Assembly: GCA_017470165.1 (NCBI GenBank)
Contig: JAFUEX010000018.1
Coordinates: forward strand, 1-59,659
Source: Alphaproteobacteria bacterium
Lineage (GTDB): Bacteria > Pseudomonadota > Alphaproteobacteria > RF32 > CAG-239
Length of the DNA: 59,659 nt
Direction: 5' to 3'
Positions 46,228-58,384 of the stretch are shown here, in pieces. Position 1 is the stretch's first letter. Every line of letters begins with the position of its first letter. The translations under genes were made by a program, and so were the position numbers. The notes below the pieces were generated by a model. That model made no database searches. It saw only the letters and a list, made by a program, of their open reading frames with translations, and was not told where the DNA came from.

Positions 46228-46725
46228 ATGCAAAGCCATCATTTGAGCAGCTTGCTGGAGCCGGTGATTGATAATATGGGGTTTGAGACTGTGCGGATTA
46301 TGACCATCGGAGTGCAGAATCCTACATTGCAGATTATGATTGAACCAAAAAATCACGGGCAGTTGAGCGTGGATGATTGTGCAAGGGTGAGCAAGGCGAT
46401 ATCGGCATTGTTGGATGAGAAGGACCCGATATCGGGAGAATATACGCTGGAGGTTAGTTCTCCGGGGATTGATCGCCCGCTGACCAAGAAGGAGCATTTT
46501 GAGCGGTTTGTCGGCTATGAGGCTAAGGTGGAGACAACCGAAGCGGTGGATAAACGCAAAAGATTTAAGGGCAGAATTGTGGCCTTGAGAGACGGCAGTG
46601 TGGTCGAAATTGAGATGGAGGGAACAAATTATTTGCTGCCCTTTGACTTAATCGGCAAAGCCAAACTTGTTTTAACGGATGAGCTGTGGAACGAATATGC
46701 GGACGCAGCTTCAGCCAATGACTAA
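46228..46725 (+). CDS. rimP: Ribosome maturation factor RimP
   Basis: Needed for late assembly of the 30S subunit. I chose ATG 46228 behind AGGAGAG; the same frame is open further upstream but crosses the promoter and leader hairpin. The 165-residue product has LEPVIDNMGFETVRI, DCARVSKAISALLDEKD, YTLEVSSPGIDRPL and the C-terminal SH3-like part ending KAKLVLTD. First gene of the rimP-nusA-ylxR-infB operon. Confidence 0.94.
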   Translation: MQSHHLSSLLEPVIDNMGFETVRIMTIGVQNPTLQIMIEPKNHGQLSVDDCARVSKAISALLDEKDPISGEYTLEVSSPGIDRPLTKKEHFERFVGYEAKVETTEAVDKRKRFKGRIVALRDGSVVEIEMEGTNYLLPFDLIGKAKLVLTDELWNEYADAASAND

Positions 46726-46754
46726 CCTAAAATTTTGAGATTGTAGAGGTAAAA

Positions 46755-48269
46755 ATGCAAGAAAAAGAAAATATGCCCAGACCCGGAATTGTTATGGTTG
46801 CGGATACTGTGGCGCGCGAAAAGAACATTGATAAAGAAGATGTTTTTGAGGCAATGGAAGTTGCCATCCAAAAATCGGCTCGTACCAAATACGGAATGGA
46901 GCACGATATCAGAGCGCGAATTGACCGCAAGACCGGCGCGATTGCTTTGTCAAGATATCGCGAGGTGGTTGCCGATGAGGCAGCACGCGAGGATGAGGTT
47001 ACGCAGCTTACTTTGGAAGAGGCCAAGGCCTATGATCCCAAAATTAAGGTCGGCGAGTTTATTATTGATGAGTTGCCGCCGATTGACTTCGGACGAATTG
47101 CCGCGCAGACTGCCAAACAGGTAATTATGCAAAAGGTACGTGAGGCTGAGCGTAACAAGCAGTTTGAGGAATACAGCGAGAAAATCGGCACGATTATCAA
47201 CGGTAATGTTAAAAGAGTCGAGCATTCCGGCGTGGTGGTTGATATGGGCAAAGCCGAGGCAATTTTGCGGCGCGATGAGATGATTCCCAATGAGAATTTG
47301 AAAGTCGGCGACAGAATCCGCGCTTATGTTTTGGATGTGCGTAAAGAGAATAAGGGACCGCAGATTTTCTTGTCGAGAACTTGTCCCGAGTTTATGGCTA
47401 AGCTGTTTCAATCAGAGGTTCCGGAAGTTTATGACGGAATTGTACAAGTGGTTGCGGTGGCGCGTGATCCGGGGTCAAAGGCCAAGATGGCGGTTAGAAG
47501 CGATGATGTGACTTTGGATGCTGTCGGAACTTGTGTGGGCTTGCGCGGAATTAGAGTTTTGGCAGTGAGCAATGAATTGCACGGCGAGAAGATTGACATT
47601 ATCCCTTATTCGGATGACAAGGCTCAGTATATTGTCAGTGCTTTGGCTCCGGCCGAAGTTTTGAAGGTGGTGTTTGATGAAGAAAGCGGCAAAATTGAGG
47701 CAGTAGTTGCCAAAGAGCAATATTCGCTGGCTATTGGACGCCGCGGGCAAAATGTGCGTTTAGCCTGCAAGCTGACCGGATGCGATATTGATGTATTGAC
47801 CGAAGAGCAGGAGCAGGAGCGGCGTGCTAATGAAAACAGAGTGCGGTCGCAGCGCTTTATGGAAATTTTGGATGTTGATGAGTTGTTGGCGCATTTGCTG
47901 ATAGCCGAAGGATTTTCCAATGTTGACGAAATAGCAATGGTTAATGTGGCCGAGTTGGCGGAAATTGAGGGATTTGATGAAGAAATTGCTCAGGAGCTGC
48001 AGCGTCGGGCGCAGGCCTATGTCGAAAAACGCAATAAGGAATTTGCCGAAAAGAGCAAGACAATGGGATTGGATGAAAAACTGCAGACCATCGAAGGTTT
48101 AGATAAGGATATGCTGATGACGTTGGCCGATAACAATATCCGTACCATTGATGATTTGGCGGATTTGGCAACCGATGAGTTGGTCGAAATTTTGGGCGAG
48201 GATGTGTTGTCGACCAAGGATGCCGAAAAGGTTATTATGGCGGCACGTGCCCATTGGTTTGAGGAATAA
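46755..48269 (+). CDS. nusA: Transcription termination/antitermination factor NusA
   Basis: An RNA polymerase-binding factor that modulates pausing, termination and antitermination. The 504-residue product has the N-terminal polymerase-binding domain (to about 130), an S1 domain with GTIINGNVKRVEHSGVVVDMGKAEAILRRDEM (cited as GNVKRVEHSGVVVDMG), two KH domains with GTCVGLRGIRVLAVSNEL and SLAIGRRGQNVRLA, then two helix-hairpin-helix type C-terminal repeats. GlyxxGly KH loops are intact. Between rimP and ylxR, as in most bacteria. Confidence 0.96.
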   Translation: MQEKENMPRPGIVMVADTVAREKNIDKEDVFEAMEVAIQKSARTKYGMEHDIRARIDRKTGAIALSRYREVVADEAAREDEVTQLTLEEAKAYDPKIKVGEFIIDELPPIDFGRIAAQTAKQVIMQKVREAERNKQFEEYSEKIGTIINGNVKRVEHSGVVVDMGKAEAILRRDEMIPNENLKVGDRIRAYVLDVRKENKGPQIFLSRTCPEFMAKLFQSEVPEVYDGIVQVVAVARDPGSKAKMAVRSDDVTLDAVGTCVGLRGIRVLAVSNELHGEKIDIIPYSDDKAQYIVSALAPAEVLKVVFDEESGKIEAVVAKEQYSLAIGRRGQNVRLACKLTGCDIDVLTEEQEQERRANENRVRSQRFMEILDVDELLAHLLIAEGFSNVDEIAMVNVAELAEIEGFDEEIAQELQRRAQAYVEKRNKEFAEKSKTMGLDEKLQTIEGLDKDMLMTLADNNIRTIDDLADLATDELVEILGEDVLSTKDAEKVIMAARAHWFEE

Positions 48270-48287
48270 ACTGCGAGGATGTGTGAT

Positions 48288-48316
48288 GCGGCAGCGGAGA
48301 TTATTTCCGCTGCCGC
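48288..48316 (+). other. Perfect 11-bp hairpin between nusA and ylxR
   Basis: GCGGCAGCGGA (48288-48298) and TCCGCTGCCGC (48306-48316) enclose a 7-base loop. No T run follows, so it is more likely an RNA stability or processing element than a terminator. Its position makes the upstream ATG at 48279 an unlikely start for ylxR. Confidence 0.6.
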
Positions 48317-48335
48317 TACAGGAGAGATAAAACAG

Positions 48336-48908
48336 ATGATTAAACCGGACACAACCAGAAAATGCATCGTCAGCGGCGAACTGCGGGATAAGCGCGAGTT
48401 GTTGCGCTTTACGGAAACTCCCGACGGCCAAGTGGTGCCGGATTTGAAACGTCGGCTCGGAGGTAGGGGTGTTTATGTGGTTTGCGCCAAGAAGCAACTG
48501 GAAAAGGCGGTGGCGGCAAATTTGTTTGCCAAAGCGCTGAAGCGGAAAGTTAAGGTTGATGCCGCGCTGGTTGATACGGTGGAGGAAATTTTGAAAAAAC
48601 AGGCATTGCGTGCGGTGTCGTTGGCGCGCAAGTCGGGGTGCTTGATTTGGGGTTTGGATAAGGTTTTGGAGGCGTTGAAAAAACAAAAGGCAGAATTTTT
48701 GATTGAGGCGGGCGACGAGAATAGTGACGGCCGCAAGAAGATAGTTTCTCATGCCGAGGGAATCGAGATATTCAGTTTGTTTGATGCGGATGAGCTGGAT
48801 GAGGAGCTTAAGCATAGTAATACGGCTCATGCAGCGGTGCTGAAAGGCAGTGCTGCGGGGTTGGTGAGAGAGAGCTTTGCTCGTTTGGCAGCTTTTCGCA
48901 ATAATTAA
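48336..48908 (+). CDS. YlxR family RNA-binding protein fused to an L7Ae-like domain
   Basis: A nucleic-acid-binding protein of the nusA operon. I chose ATG 48336, behind AGGAGAG and past the hairpin; the longer frame begins at 48279. The 190-residue product has the YlxR (DUF448) domain RKCIVSGELRDKRELLRF and PDLKRRLGGRGVYV, then an L7Ae-like part ALRAVSLARKSGCLIWGLDKVLEAL. This fusion is the usual alphaproteobacterial form. 19 bases before infB. Confidence 0.85.
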   Translation: MIKPDTTRKCIVSGELRDKRELLRFTETPDGQVVPDLKRRLGGRGVYVVCAKKQLEKAVAANLFAKALKRKVKVDAALVDTVEEILKKQALRAVSLARKSGCLIWGLDKVLEALKKQKAEFLIEAGDENSDGRKKIVSHAEGIEIFSLFDADELDEELKHSNTAHAAVLKGSAAGLVRESFARLAAFRNN

Positions 48909-48927
48909 AAAACGGAGATAGAGATAT

Positions 48928-51411
48928 ATGACAGAGGATAGTGCAAAACCTAAATTAACATTATCGGGGAAATCTACCCTTACTTTGAAGGCCGGAAGTG
49001 CCGGCAGACCTGTCGGTGATAAAAAAATGGTGCAGGTCGAGGTGCGCAAAAAGAGAATTATCGGCAGCACTTCCACCGTGCAAAAACCGCAGGTGCAGAT
49101 TGATCAGGAAACGGCTGCCAAGCTGAAATTGTTGGCTGAAGCTAAAGAATATGATATTAAGCGCAAGGCAGATGAGGAAGAGCGTAATATGCAGCGCAAG
49201 CGCTTGGCAGAGCAAGAGGCCAGAGAAAAGGCCGAGGCTGAGGCCAGAGAAAAAGCGGCCAAAGAGCAGGTGGATAAGGCAGCCAAAGAAAAGCAACAAA
49301 AGTCTGCTGAGGATGATAGTGCGGTATTGCAAGCAGAGGTTGGCGAGGCGAATGAAAATAAGATTATCAGCAAGTTTAAGGAACGCCAAAAGCACAAATA
49401 TGATGATGACGATGATGAAGGCGAACCGCTGAATACCCGCGGAGTTTCGAAGGAAGAGGTGTTTGAGCAAGAGCGCAAAAAGCAGATTACCAAGCGCTCG
49501 TTTGAGCCGCAACGCCGCAATGCAAAGGTCAATATTCACAATATCCGTACGGAAGATGATGAGGATGATTTCAGCTATGGTTATGGCGGAGTTCACCGGA
49601 GATTTAAGAAAAAAGCGCCCAAGCCGGCGGTGCAAGTGACGCCTGCGGAAAAGGTGATTAAAGAGGTTGTTATTCCCGAGGTAATTACAGTGCAGGAGCT
49701 GGCCAACCGAATGGCAGAGAAGTCGGCCGAGGTGGTTAAAAAACTGATGGCATTGGGGGTTATGGCCACGATTAATCAAGCGATTGATGCGGATACGGCA
49801 CAGATTATCGTTGAAGAGTTCGGACACAAATACAAAAGAGTGGCTGACAGTGATGTGGAGCAAGGACTGCGCGGCGAGGAGGATACGGCCGAGCAATTGC
49901 AGCCCAGAGCTCCGGTGGTTACGGTGATGGGGCACGTTGACCATGGTAAGACTTCGTTGCTGGATGCTTTGCGTGAGACTAATGTTGTGGCAAAAGAAGC
50001 CGGAGGTATCACGCAGCATATCGGTGCATATCAGATTACGGTTAAATCGGGACACAAAATCACCTTTATTGATACTCCGGGGCACGAGGCGTTTTCCGAA
50101 ATGCGGGCTCGCGGTGCCAAGGTGACCGATATTGTGGTGCTGGTGGTGGCGGCTAATGATGGTATTATGCCGCAAACAATTGAGGCCATACGTCATGCAC
50201 AAGCAGCCGAAGTGCCGATTGTGGTGGCAATTAATAAGATCGATTTGCCTGGGGCTGATCCGATGAAGGTTAAGACGGCATTGTTGCAGCATGGTATCGG
50301 TGTTGAAGAAATGGGCGGCGAAAGCCTGTGCGCTGAGGTTTCTGCCAAAAAACGCATTAATATCGACAAACTGGTGGATGCGATTTTGTTGCAGGCCGAG
50401 ATGTTGGATTTGAAGGCTAATCCCAATCGGGCCAGCGAAGGTGCGGTGATTGAGGCCAAAATGGAAAAAGGTCGCGGTACGGTGGTTACGGCTTTGGTGC
50501 AGCGCGGTACTTTGCGAGTTGGCGATATTTGTATTGCCGGCAAGGAGTGGGGACATATTCGCGCTATGTTTAATGAACACGGACAGAAACTGCAAGAAGC
50601 CGGTCCGGCTACTCCGGTGGAGATTTTGGGACTGCAAGGCACTCCATCGGCCGGTGACGATTTTATTGTGGTGGCAGACGAATCCAAGGCCAAAGAAATT
50701 ACCGGCTATCGGATTAGAAAAGAACGTGAGGCCAAGTTGGTGAAATCGGCTAAGTCGGCAATGGAGCTGATGTTGGATAAGATTAAGTCGGGTGAGGTTA
50801 AGCACTTGCCGATTATTATCAAAGCGGATGTTCAAGGCTCGATAGAGGCGATTGAGGGTGCGGTTTCCAAGTTGTCGAATGATGAAGTCAGTGTGCAGAT
50901 TTTGCACTCGGCCGTGGGAGGTATTTCCGAATCGGATGTGACACTGGCCAAGGCTTCGCACGCGTTGATTATCGGATTTAATGTGCGCGCTAATGCTCAA
51001 GCGAGAGATATGGCGCGCCGCGACGAAGTTGAGATTAAGTATTACTCCATTATTTATGATGTGCTGGATGATATCAAGAAAGGTTTGGAGGGAATGCTCT
51101 CGCCAGAGTTGAGAGAAAAACTGCTGGGTTATGCCGAAATTCGCGAAGTTTATAACATTACCGGCGTGGGTAAGGTCGGCGGATGTATGGTTACCGAAGG
51201 ACTGGTTAAGCGCGGAGCCAAAATTCGACTGTTGCGGGATAATGTGGTGGTTCATGACGGAGCCATCGGTCAACTTAAGCGGTTTAAGGATGATGTGAAA
51301 GAAGTCAAGGAGGGCTTTGAGTGCGGTATATCTTTTGAAAATTATAATGATATTCAAAAGGGCGATTTCATCGAGTGTTACGAGATTGAGGAAATAGCCA
51401 AGAATTTGTAA
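48928..51411 (+). CDS. infB: Translation initiation factor IF-2
   Basis: The GTPase that brings initiator tRNA to the small subunit. The 827-residue product has an N-terminal charged region with [11 protein letters not shown]-type coiled coil (about 70-130) and an acidic patch, the IF2_N motif [22 protein letters not shown], then the G domain: GHVDHGKTS (about residue 333-341), [18 protein letters not shown]. Two beta barrels and the initiator-binding C-domain follow. Full length; ends at a terminator. Confidence 0.97.
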   Translation: MTEDSAKPKLTLSGKSTLTLKAGSAGRPVGDKKMVQVEVRKKRIIGSTSTVQKPQVQIDQETAAKLKLLAEAKEYDIKRKADEEERNMQRKRLAEQEAREKAEAEAREKAAKEQVDKAAKEKQQKSAEDDSAVLQAEVGEANENKIISKFKERQKHKYDDDDDEGEPLNTRGVSKEEVFEQERKKQITKRSFEPQRRNAKVNIHNIRTEDDEDDFSYGYGGVHRRFKKKAPKPAVQVTPAEKVIKEVVIPEVITVQELANRMAEKSAEVVKKLMALGVMATINQAIDADTAQIIVEEFGHKYKRVADSDVEQGLRGEEDTAEQLQPRAPVVTVMGHVDHGKTSLLDALRETNVVAKEAGGITQHIGAYQITVKSGHKITFIDTPGHEAFSEMRARGAKVTDIVVLVVAANDGIMPQTIEAIRHAQAAEVPIVVAINKIDLPGADPMKVKTALLQHGIGVEEMGGESLCAEVSAKKRINIDKLVDAILLQAEMLDLKANPNRASEGAVIEAKMEKGRGTVVTALVQRGTLRVGDICIAGKEWGHIRAMFNEHGQKLQEAGPATPVEILGLQGTPSAGDDFIVVADESKAKEITGYRIRKEREAKLVKSAKSAMELMLDKIKSGEVKHLPIIIKADVQGSIEAIEGAVSKLSNDEVSVQILHSAVGGISESDVTLAKASHALIIGFNVRANAQARDMARRDEVEIKYYSIIYDVLDDIKKGLEGMLSPELREKLLGYAEIREVYNITGVGKVGGCMVTEGLVKRGAKIRLLRDNVVVHDGAIGQLKRFKDDVKEVKEGFECGISFENYNDIQKGDFIECYEIEEIAKNL

Positions 51412-51433
51412 GACCGAACAAGAAAAAAACACT

Positions 51434-51484
51434 AAAGGGCGTTTGCGGGGCGGAATGAAAGATTAGCCGCGTCGACGCCCTTTT
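51434..51484 (+). terminator. Terminator of the nusA-infB operon
   Basis: AAAGGGCGT (51434-51442) pairs with ACGCCCTTT (51475-51483), followed by T. An inner GCGGGGCGG/CCGCGTC pairing is possible. Confidence 0.8.
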
Positions 51485-51592
51485 AATTTGCAAAGATTGG
51501 GGAATATTTTGTATTTTATGGTTGCCGAGGGGTAATTTTTTTTATATATTTCTGTGTGAATTTGATATGTTTTTTAATCACAAAAGGAATAA

Positions 51593-54025
<2,433 letters not shown>

Positions 54026-54123
54026 GCGGCCGCTGGTTGAGCATTGTTTTTTTTGGGGGGGGAGAGAAATAAAAAACGCCGACGTGTTTGTTGTAATTTG
54101 CGATAGTTGACTGAGATAAAAAA

Positions 54124-54177
54124 ATCCCCTCCGCGTTGAAGTACCCTTGAAATCGGGGCAATTCAAACGGAGGGGAT
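54124..54177. terminator. Bidirectional terminator between gyrB and the convergent hypothetical gene
   Basis: ATCCCCTCCG (54124-54133) and CGGAGGGGAT (54168-54177) pair perfectly, with A and T runs on the two sides. A T8-G8 tract lies at 54047-54062 between the gyrB stop and this hairpin. Confidence 0.8.
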
Positions 54178-54206
54178 AATTTTAAGCTAAACCGAAAAAT
54201 CGGCAA

Positions 54207-54812
54207 TTAGTTCTTTTTGACACTGCATAGAATATAGTCCATTTGGGCAATCGGAATTTTTTCGATGATGCCGGTGCGTCTGATGATACCAATCTCAGTG
54301 TCGTCATCCTGAGCATCTTGAGGTAAGAAGCAGATATGATCAGAAATATCCGGAAGAAGCGGCTGTTCGTGAGAAGATTTTTTTAAAAGGTAAGCAAGTC
54401 GACTATACCTTGATTCGTTGAACAGCAGTTTAAGTGCATCGGATATATTAATCAATCTTTTGTCTTTGCAACCACTCAGCGCTGCAGCCTCTCGGGCAAA
54501 CAGAGCGGATGCTGCTTCTTTAAGGTCTTTTACTGTTTTTATGTCGGGTGTTTTGGCCACAGGATCGGCCATAATATCGGCACCGACATAGACAATCACC
54601 ACTCTGCCGCATTCAATTTTGTTGGTATGAATGGTAAATACAGTGGGATCGTAGTCTTGAAATCCCTCTGGGTCAAAACCAACGTACTCTACCGAAGCGG
54701 GAAGCAAGTTGCTTTGCTTGGCAAGATAATAATTTACGAAATCATCTACTTCCTTTGGATCTTTACGCAACATAATATTGTTGACATAATCCTGAAATTC
54801 AAGTGCGTTCAT
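54207..54812 (-). CDS. Hypothetical protein, orphan
   Basis: I do not recognise the family. The 201-residue product is soluble, acidic, without signal peptide or membrane segments. It has VVIVYVGADIMADPVAK in the middle and LKKSSHEQPLLPDISDHICFLPQDAQDDD later. The ATG at 54812 is preceded by AT-rich sequence with no Shine-Dalgarno, like the membrane-protein gene at 36832 and unlike native genes, so acquisition is possible. It converges on gyrB with a shared terminator. Confidence 0.6.
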   Translation of the reverse strand: MNALEFQDYVNNIMLRKDPKEVDDFVNYYLAKQSNLLPASVEYVGFDPEGFQDYDPTVFTIHTNKIECGRVVIVYVGADIMADPVAKTPDIKTVKDLKEAASALFAREAAALSGCKDKRLINISDALKLLFNESRYSRLAYLLKKSSHEQPLLPDISDHICFLPQDAQDDDTEIGIIRRTGIIEKIPIAQMDYILCSVKKN

Positions 54813-54920
54813 GGCATTAAATTTTTAATGATTTAATAATGATATTCAAACACCGACATACTATGTCTGCTAAGTGAGAAAAGCAAGCTAAAAATTGAAA
54901 GTCGAGATATAATAAATATA

Positions 54921-54948
54921 TTGACTATGAACTTTAGGCGATTAAAAT
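54921..54948 (+). promoter_or_regulatory. Promoter of the porin gene
   Basis: TTGACT (54921-54926) and TAAAAT (54943-54948) with a 16-base spacer, about 27 bases before the ATG at 54975. Confidence 0.6.
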
Positions 54949-54974
54949 ATAAAAAATTTAAATAGGTAAACAAA

Positions 54975-56054
54975 ATGAAAAAAACAGCGTTTGTAATCGG
55001 GGGAATAGCGGCAGGATTGGCCTTTCCAGCGTGGGCTGGCGAGGTAAGCTACGGCGTGGAAGGACAAGTTTCGGGAGCTTACGGATATTCTGATATAAGA
55101 CCGCGGCATCATGGGGTCGGCAAGGGAAGTGTGTATTCGTATGTTGAATATGAGTTTGATGCGGATAGTTCAATGTCGGCGCATTTGGATTTGATGGGTG
55201 GAGTTGACAAAGAGCTGAAAGATTATAACCAAGGTGATTGGGGCGAAGAGGTTTGGGCAAACGCGGATACTAAGTATGGTCAGGTAATGGCCGGACAGGT
55301 TTATAATGTAGCTTCGTTGTTGCATAGCGGTGCGCCGATGGCGGGAGTTTTGAGTTCTAACAGCGAGGTGGCGGATTTTTTGCATAATCCTAATTGGCGA
55401 CGGACAAAAAAAGAGACCCGCTTTGCCACGCTTAATGCAACGGATATTAATACGGACGGAGTGGCTCCGAAAATCAGCTATATAACTCCAGAGGTTTGGG
55501 GGAGTGCGCTGGGGGTGAGTTGGATGCCGGACAGTTATAATCGTCGCGGACTGATAAATAAACACGCCGGTTATGCCCACAAAGACGGATTCGCGGCGGG
55601 GGTTTATTCCGACCATCGCTGGGGGAATATCAATAGTAAAACATCGCTGGGGTATGCGCAATATCATGGCAATGATAAGGAATTTTCGGCCGGACTTAAC
55701 TTAAATCGCGGCAATTGGACCTTGGGCGGTGGTGTGCGCAAAACCTATATTGACGGGGATGATAAATCTACCCCCAAAAGAGAGCTGCCGGATGATTTTG
55801 ACAGTTATCGCGAGGGGTATGCTTGGAGCATCGGTGCGGAATATGAAATCGGGCCTTTTGCCACGGCGGTGTCTTATTTTCGAAGCAAACAACACGGAGC
55901 CGACAACAGCAATGGTGTGTTGGTGTGGTCAAACAAATTGCAGTTGAACAAATATGCGGAAGTGTATGTGGCAGCGGCGCGGCTGAATTATCGATTTAAT
56001 GGTGAAAAAGATGACGGTTATGCCGGAGTAGCAGGTGTGGGAGTGAATTTTTGA
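54975..56054 (+). CDS. Outer-membrane porin
   Basis: The 359-residue product has a Sec signal peptide ending AWA-GE (about residue 21-22), then alternating amphipathic strands with aromatic girdles and a C-terminal phenylalanine (GVGVNF), the outer-membrane insertion signal. GSVYSYVEYEFDAD and the loop region ELKDYNQGDWGEEVWANADTKYGQVMAGQ (short form EVWANADTKYGQV) fit general Gram-negative porins. Likely a channel for small solutes. Its TGA overlaps the ATG of the regulator that follows, so the two are coupled. Confidence 0.85.
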   Translation: MKKTAFVIGGIAAGLAFPAWAGEVSYGVEGQVSGAYGYSDIRPRHHGVGKGSVYSYVEYEFDADSSMSAHLDLMGGVDKELKDYNQGDWGEEVWANADTKYGQVMAGQVYNVASLLHSGAPMAGVLSSNSEVADFLHNPNWRRTKKETRFATLNATDINTDGVAPKISYITPEVWGSALGVSWMPDSYNRRGLINKHAGYAHKDGFAAGVYSDHRWGNINSKTSLGYAQYHGNDKEFSAGLNLNRGNWTLGGGVRKTYIDGDDKSTPKRELPDDFDSYREGYAWSIGAEYEIGPFATAVSYFRSKQHGADNSNGVLVWSNKLQLNKYAEVYVAAARLNYRFNGEKDDGYAGVAGVGVNF

Positions 56055-56671
56055 TGCAGAGTGTTTTAGTTTTGTCGAATAATAATGTTTTTAAGGAAGA
56101 TTTAATCAGCCAAATTCGCTATCACGCACCGGAATTTACGGTGTGCGAAGAGTATGATACGGCGGTGGATGTGGTGGTGGCCGATGAGATTGCGACACTG
56201 CCCGATGAGATAATAACCGGACGTAAAGCACCGTTGATATTGCTCAGCACCAAAGATGTAATCGGGGAGGCGAGGGCATCGCAAGTTATATTTAAGCCGA
56301 TGGTGTTGGAAAGTTTTTTGGATGCGTTGCGGGCAGCCAACAGTGTGTTTGAAAATTCGGATGACGGTTGTTTGGAGTTCGGCGAATATATTTTGTATCC
56401 GGCACGGCGGGAGATTGTGAATATTGAGAGCGAAAAGCTGTGCAAACTGACAGAAAAAGAAGTGGCGGTGGTCAAATATCTTTATAAAAATGCTAATGAT
56501 TATGTTTCCAAGCAGGATTTGCTGAAAGAGGTGTGGGGATATGCCGATGATGCGACTACTCACACAGTGGAGACGCATATCTATCGTTTGCGCCAAAAGG
56601 TGGAAGAGCAAGGCGCCGCCGGTTTGATTGAAACCTCGGAAGGCGGGTACAGACTGAAAAAAGACTGTTGA
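56054..56671 (+). CDS. OmpR-type regulator with a degenerate receiver
   Basis: The 205-residue product (ATG 56054, overlapping the porin TGA) has a C-terminal winged helix with LTEKEVAVVKYLYKNANDYVSKQDLLKEVWGY and THTVETHIYRLRQKVE (cited in parts), so it binds DNA as OmpR/PhoB proteins do. The N-terminal 100 residues resemble a receiver but the acidic pair after strand 1 is replaced by Asn (LSNNN), the part after strand 3 is short, and only a possible Asp (VVADE) and the Lys (FKP) remain. It may work without phosphorylation. Perhaps regulates the porin. Confidence 0.75.
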   Translation: MQSVLVLSNNNVFKEDLISQIRYHAPEFTVCEEYDTAVDVVVADEIATLPDEIITGRKAPLILLSTKDVIGEARASQVIFKPMVLESFLDALRAANSVFENSDDGCLEFGEYILYPARREIVNIESEKLCKLTEKEVAVVKYLYKNANDYVSKQDLLKEVWGYADDATTHTVETHIYRLRQKVEEQGAAGLIETSEGGYRLKKDC

Positions 56672-56681
56672 AGAGACAGGC

Positions 56682-57311
56682 CTAATCTTGAGGACGAAAG
56701 CGACAGAAACTTTTTACGGGGCAATGAAGACAGTCGGGGTTTTGGGCTTTGCATATATAGCGTCCGAATAAAACCAACCAGTGATTGACATAAAGTTTGT
56801 ATTCGTCGGGGAGCTTGTTGAGGTCAGCCTCAACCTCAAGCGGGGTTTTACCATTGCTCAACTCAAGACGTTGCGCCAATCTTAAGACGTGAGTGTCGAC
56901 AGCCACGGTGGGCTCGTGCCACCAGACATTGAGCAAGACATTGGCGGTTTTGCGCCCCACTCCGGGGAGGGCTTCCAAAGCTGCGCGGTCGTGCGGAACT
57001 TCGCCGTTATACCGGTTGACAAGGATTTCGGACAAGGCAATGATGTTTTTGGCTTTGTTGTTGTAAAGGCCGATGGTTTTGATGTGGTCCTTTAGTTTTT
57101 CCAATCCAATATCAAGTATTGCTTGCGGAGTGTCAGCAAGGGCAAACAAAGGTTTGGTTGCTTTGTTCACGCCCTTATCGGTGCTTTGGGCAGACAAAAC
57201 GATGGCCACCAACAGTGTGTAGGCATTATGAAATTCGAGCTCGCTTTGAGGGGCGGGGTCTTGCGCTTTGAAAACATCTAAAATTGCTGTAATTTCGTTT
57301 AGCGGTCTCAT
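56682..57311 (-). CDS. nth: Endonuclease III
   Basis: A base-excision DNA glycosylase/AP lyase for oxidised pyrimidines. The 209-residue product has the helix-hairpin-helix LPGVGRKTANVLLN with the catalytic Lys, VAVDTHVLRLAQRL with the catalytic Asp, and the iron-sulfur motif C-x6-C-x2-C-x5-C (CKAQNPDCLHCPVKSFC). Full length. The start overlaps the tsaD stop by 4 bases (ATGA). Confidence 0.95.
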   Translation of the reverse strand: MRPLNEITAILDVFKAQDPAPQSELEFHNAYTLLVAIVLSAQSTDKGVNKATKPLFALADTPQAILDIGLEKLKDHIKTIGLYNNKAKNIIALSEILVNRYNGEVPHDRAALEALPGVGRKTANVLLNVWWHEPTVAVDTHVLRLAQRLELSNGKTPLEVEADLNKLPDEYKLYVNHWLVLFGRYICKAQNPDCLHCPVKSFCRFRPQD

Positions 57312-58384
57312 GCTTTTACTCCTCCGGCGCCTTGAGCCTTGGGGGCATTTTCGTCCAGTGGCCAGCGCGGGCGCGGCTTAAAGTCAAGCGGAGAATACAT
57401 TTGTCGGAGAGCGTGCTCAACTCCGGCCCAAGCAATCATAACTCCGTTGTCGGTGCAAAGGTTTATCGGAGGGGCGGCAAACTGTAATCCGGTGCGTTGG
57501 CAAAGTTTTTGCAAGCGTTCGCGCAAGTATAAATTAGCAGCCACTCCGCCGGCAGTTACCAAATAGCGGCCGGTGGGATAATGTTGAAGGAAATAGGCAA
57601 TGGCGCGCTCCAGCTTGCGGGTGAAAACATCGCCGACGGCTTTTTGAAAACAAGCGCAAATGTCGGCAATATCACGTTTGCGCATTATGGCGTGTTCAAT
57701 TTGACCATCGGGAGAATAAGATTCGATAATTTTGCGCACGGCGGTTTTGAGGCCGGAAAACGACAAATCACAATCAGGAGAATTATACAATGGTCGCGGC
57801 AGAACAAACCGCGTATCATCGCCGAGAGCGGCCATTTTTTCGACAATCGGCCCTCCGGGGTAGCCCAACCCCAACATTTTGGAGGTTTTATCAAAAGCCT
57901 CGCCGGCAGCGTCATCAATAGTGGTGCCCAGGCGCTTGAAACGGCCGACGTCTTCGACTACCAAAATCTGACAATGTCCGCCGGAGGTGAGCAGCAAAAG
58001 GTAGGGATAGGCAATATCGGTATGCAAACGAGCCACCAAGGCGTGCGCCTCCAAATGATTGAGGGCGATAAATGGTTTGTCCAAGGCCAGTGCCAAAGAT
58101 TTGGCTGCCATAACCCCGACAGTAACACCACCGATGAGACCGGGGCCGGCCGCCACGGCAACTGCATCAATGTCCCGCGGGATGATTGCCGCTTGGGCAA
58201 AAGTTTCGCCGATGATTTCGTCAATATGCTCAAGGTGAGCGCGTGCGGCCAGTTCCGGCACCACTCCACCGAAGTTTTTGTGCTCACTTTGGGTGAGTAC
58301 GGTCGAGGCCAAAATTTCCTTGCGGTCATTTACCAACGCAGCGGCAGTTTCATCGCAGCTGCTTTCGATTCCAAGAACTAACAT
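57308..58384 (-). CDS. tsaD: tRNA N6-adenosine threonylcarbamoyltransferase
   Basis: Catalyses the last step of t6A37 formation on ANN-decoding tRNAs together with TsaB and TsaE. The 358-residue product starts MLVLGIESSCDETAAALV, has the metal-binding HLEAHALVAR and the GGHCQIL and GEAFDKTSKMLGLGYPGG segments, and a C-terminal CTDNGVMIAWAG. Full length. It is divergent from the Mic60-like gene, a neighbourhood seen in alphaproteobacteria. Confidence 0.96.
   Translation of the reverse strand: MLVLGIESSCDETAAALVNDRKEILASTVLTQSEHKNFGGVVPELAARAHLEHIDEIIGETFAQAAIIPRDIDAVAVAAGPGLIGGVTVGVMAAKSLALALDKPFIALNHLEAHALVARLHTDIAYPYLLLLTSGGHCQILVVEDVGRFKRLGTTIDDAAGEAFDKTSKMLGLGYPGGPIVEKMAALGDDTRFVLPRPLYNSPDCDLSFSGLKTAVRKIIESYSPDGQIEHAIMRKRDIADICACFQKAVGDVFTRKLERAIAYFLQHYPTGRYLVTAGGVAANLYLRERLQKLCQRTGLQFAAPPINLCTDNGVMIAWAGVEHALRQMYSPLDFKPRPRWPLDENAPKAQGAGGVKA

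Noticed and set aside
48961-51432. An 823-codon open frame on the minus strand opposite infB
   Set aside because: It mirrors infB, has no family motifs, and its residue make-up (many Asn, His, Leu, Ile) is that of an antisense frame of a Lys/Glu-rich gene.
54047-54062. T8-G8 tract as a phase-variable promoter
   Set aside because: No -35/-10 pair fits around it and no gene on either strand starts next to it; it lies between two converging 3' ends.
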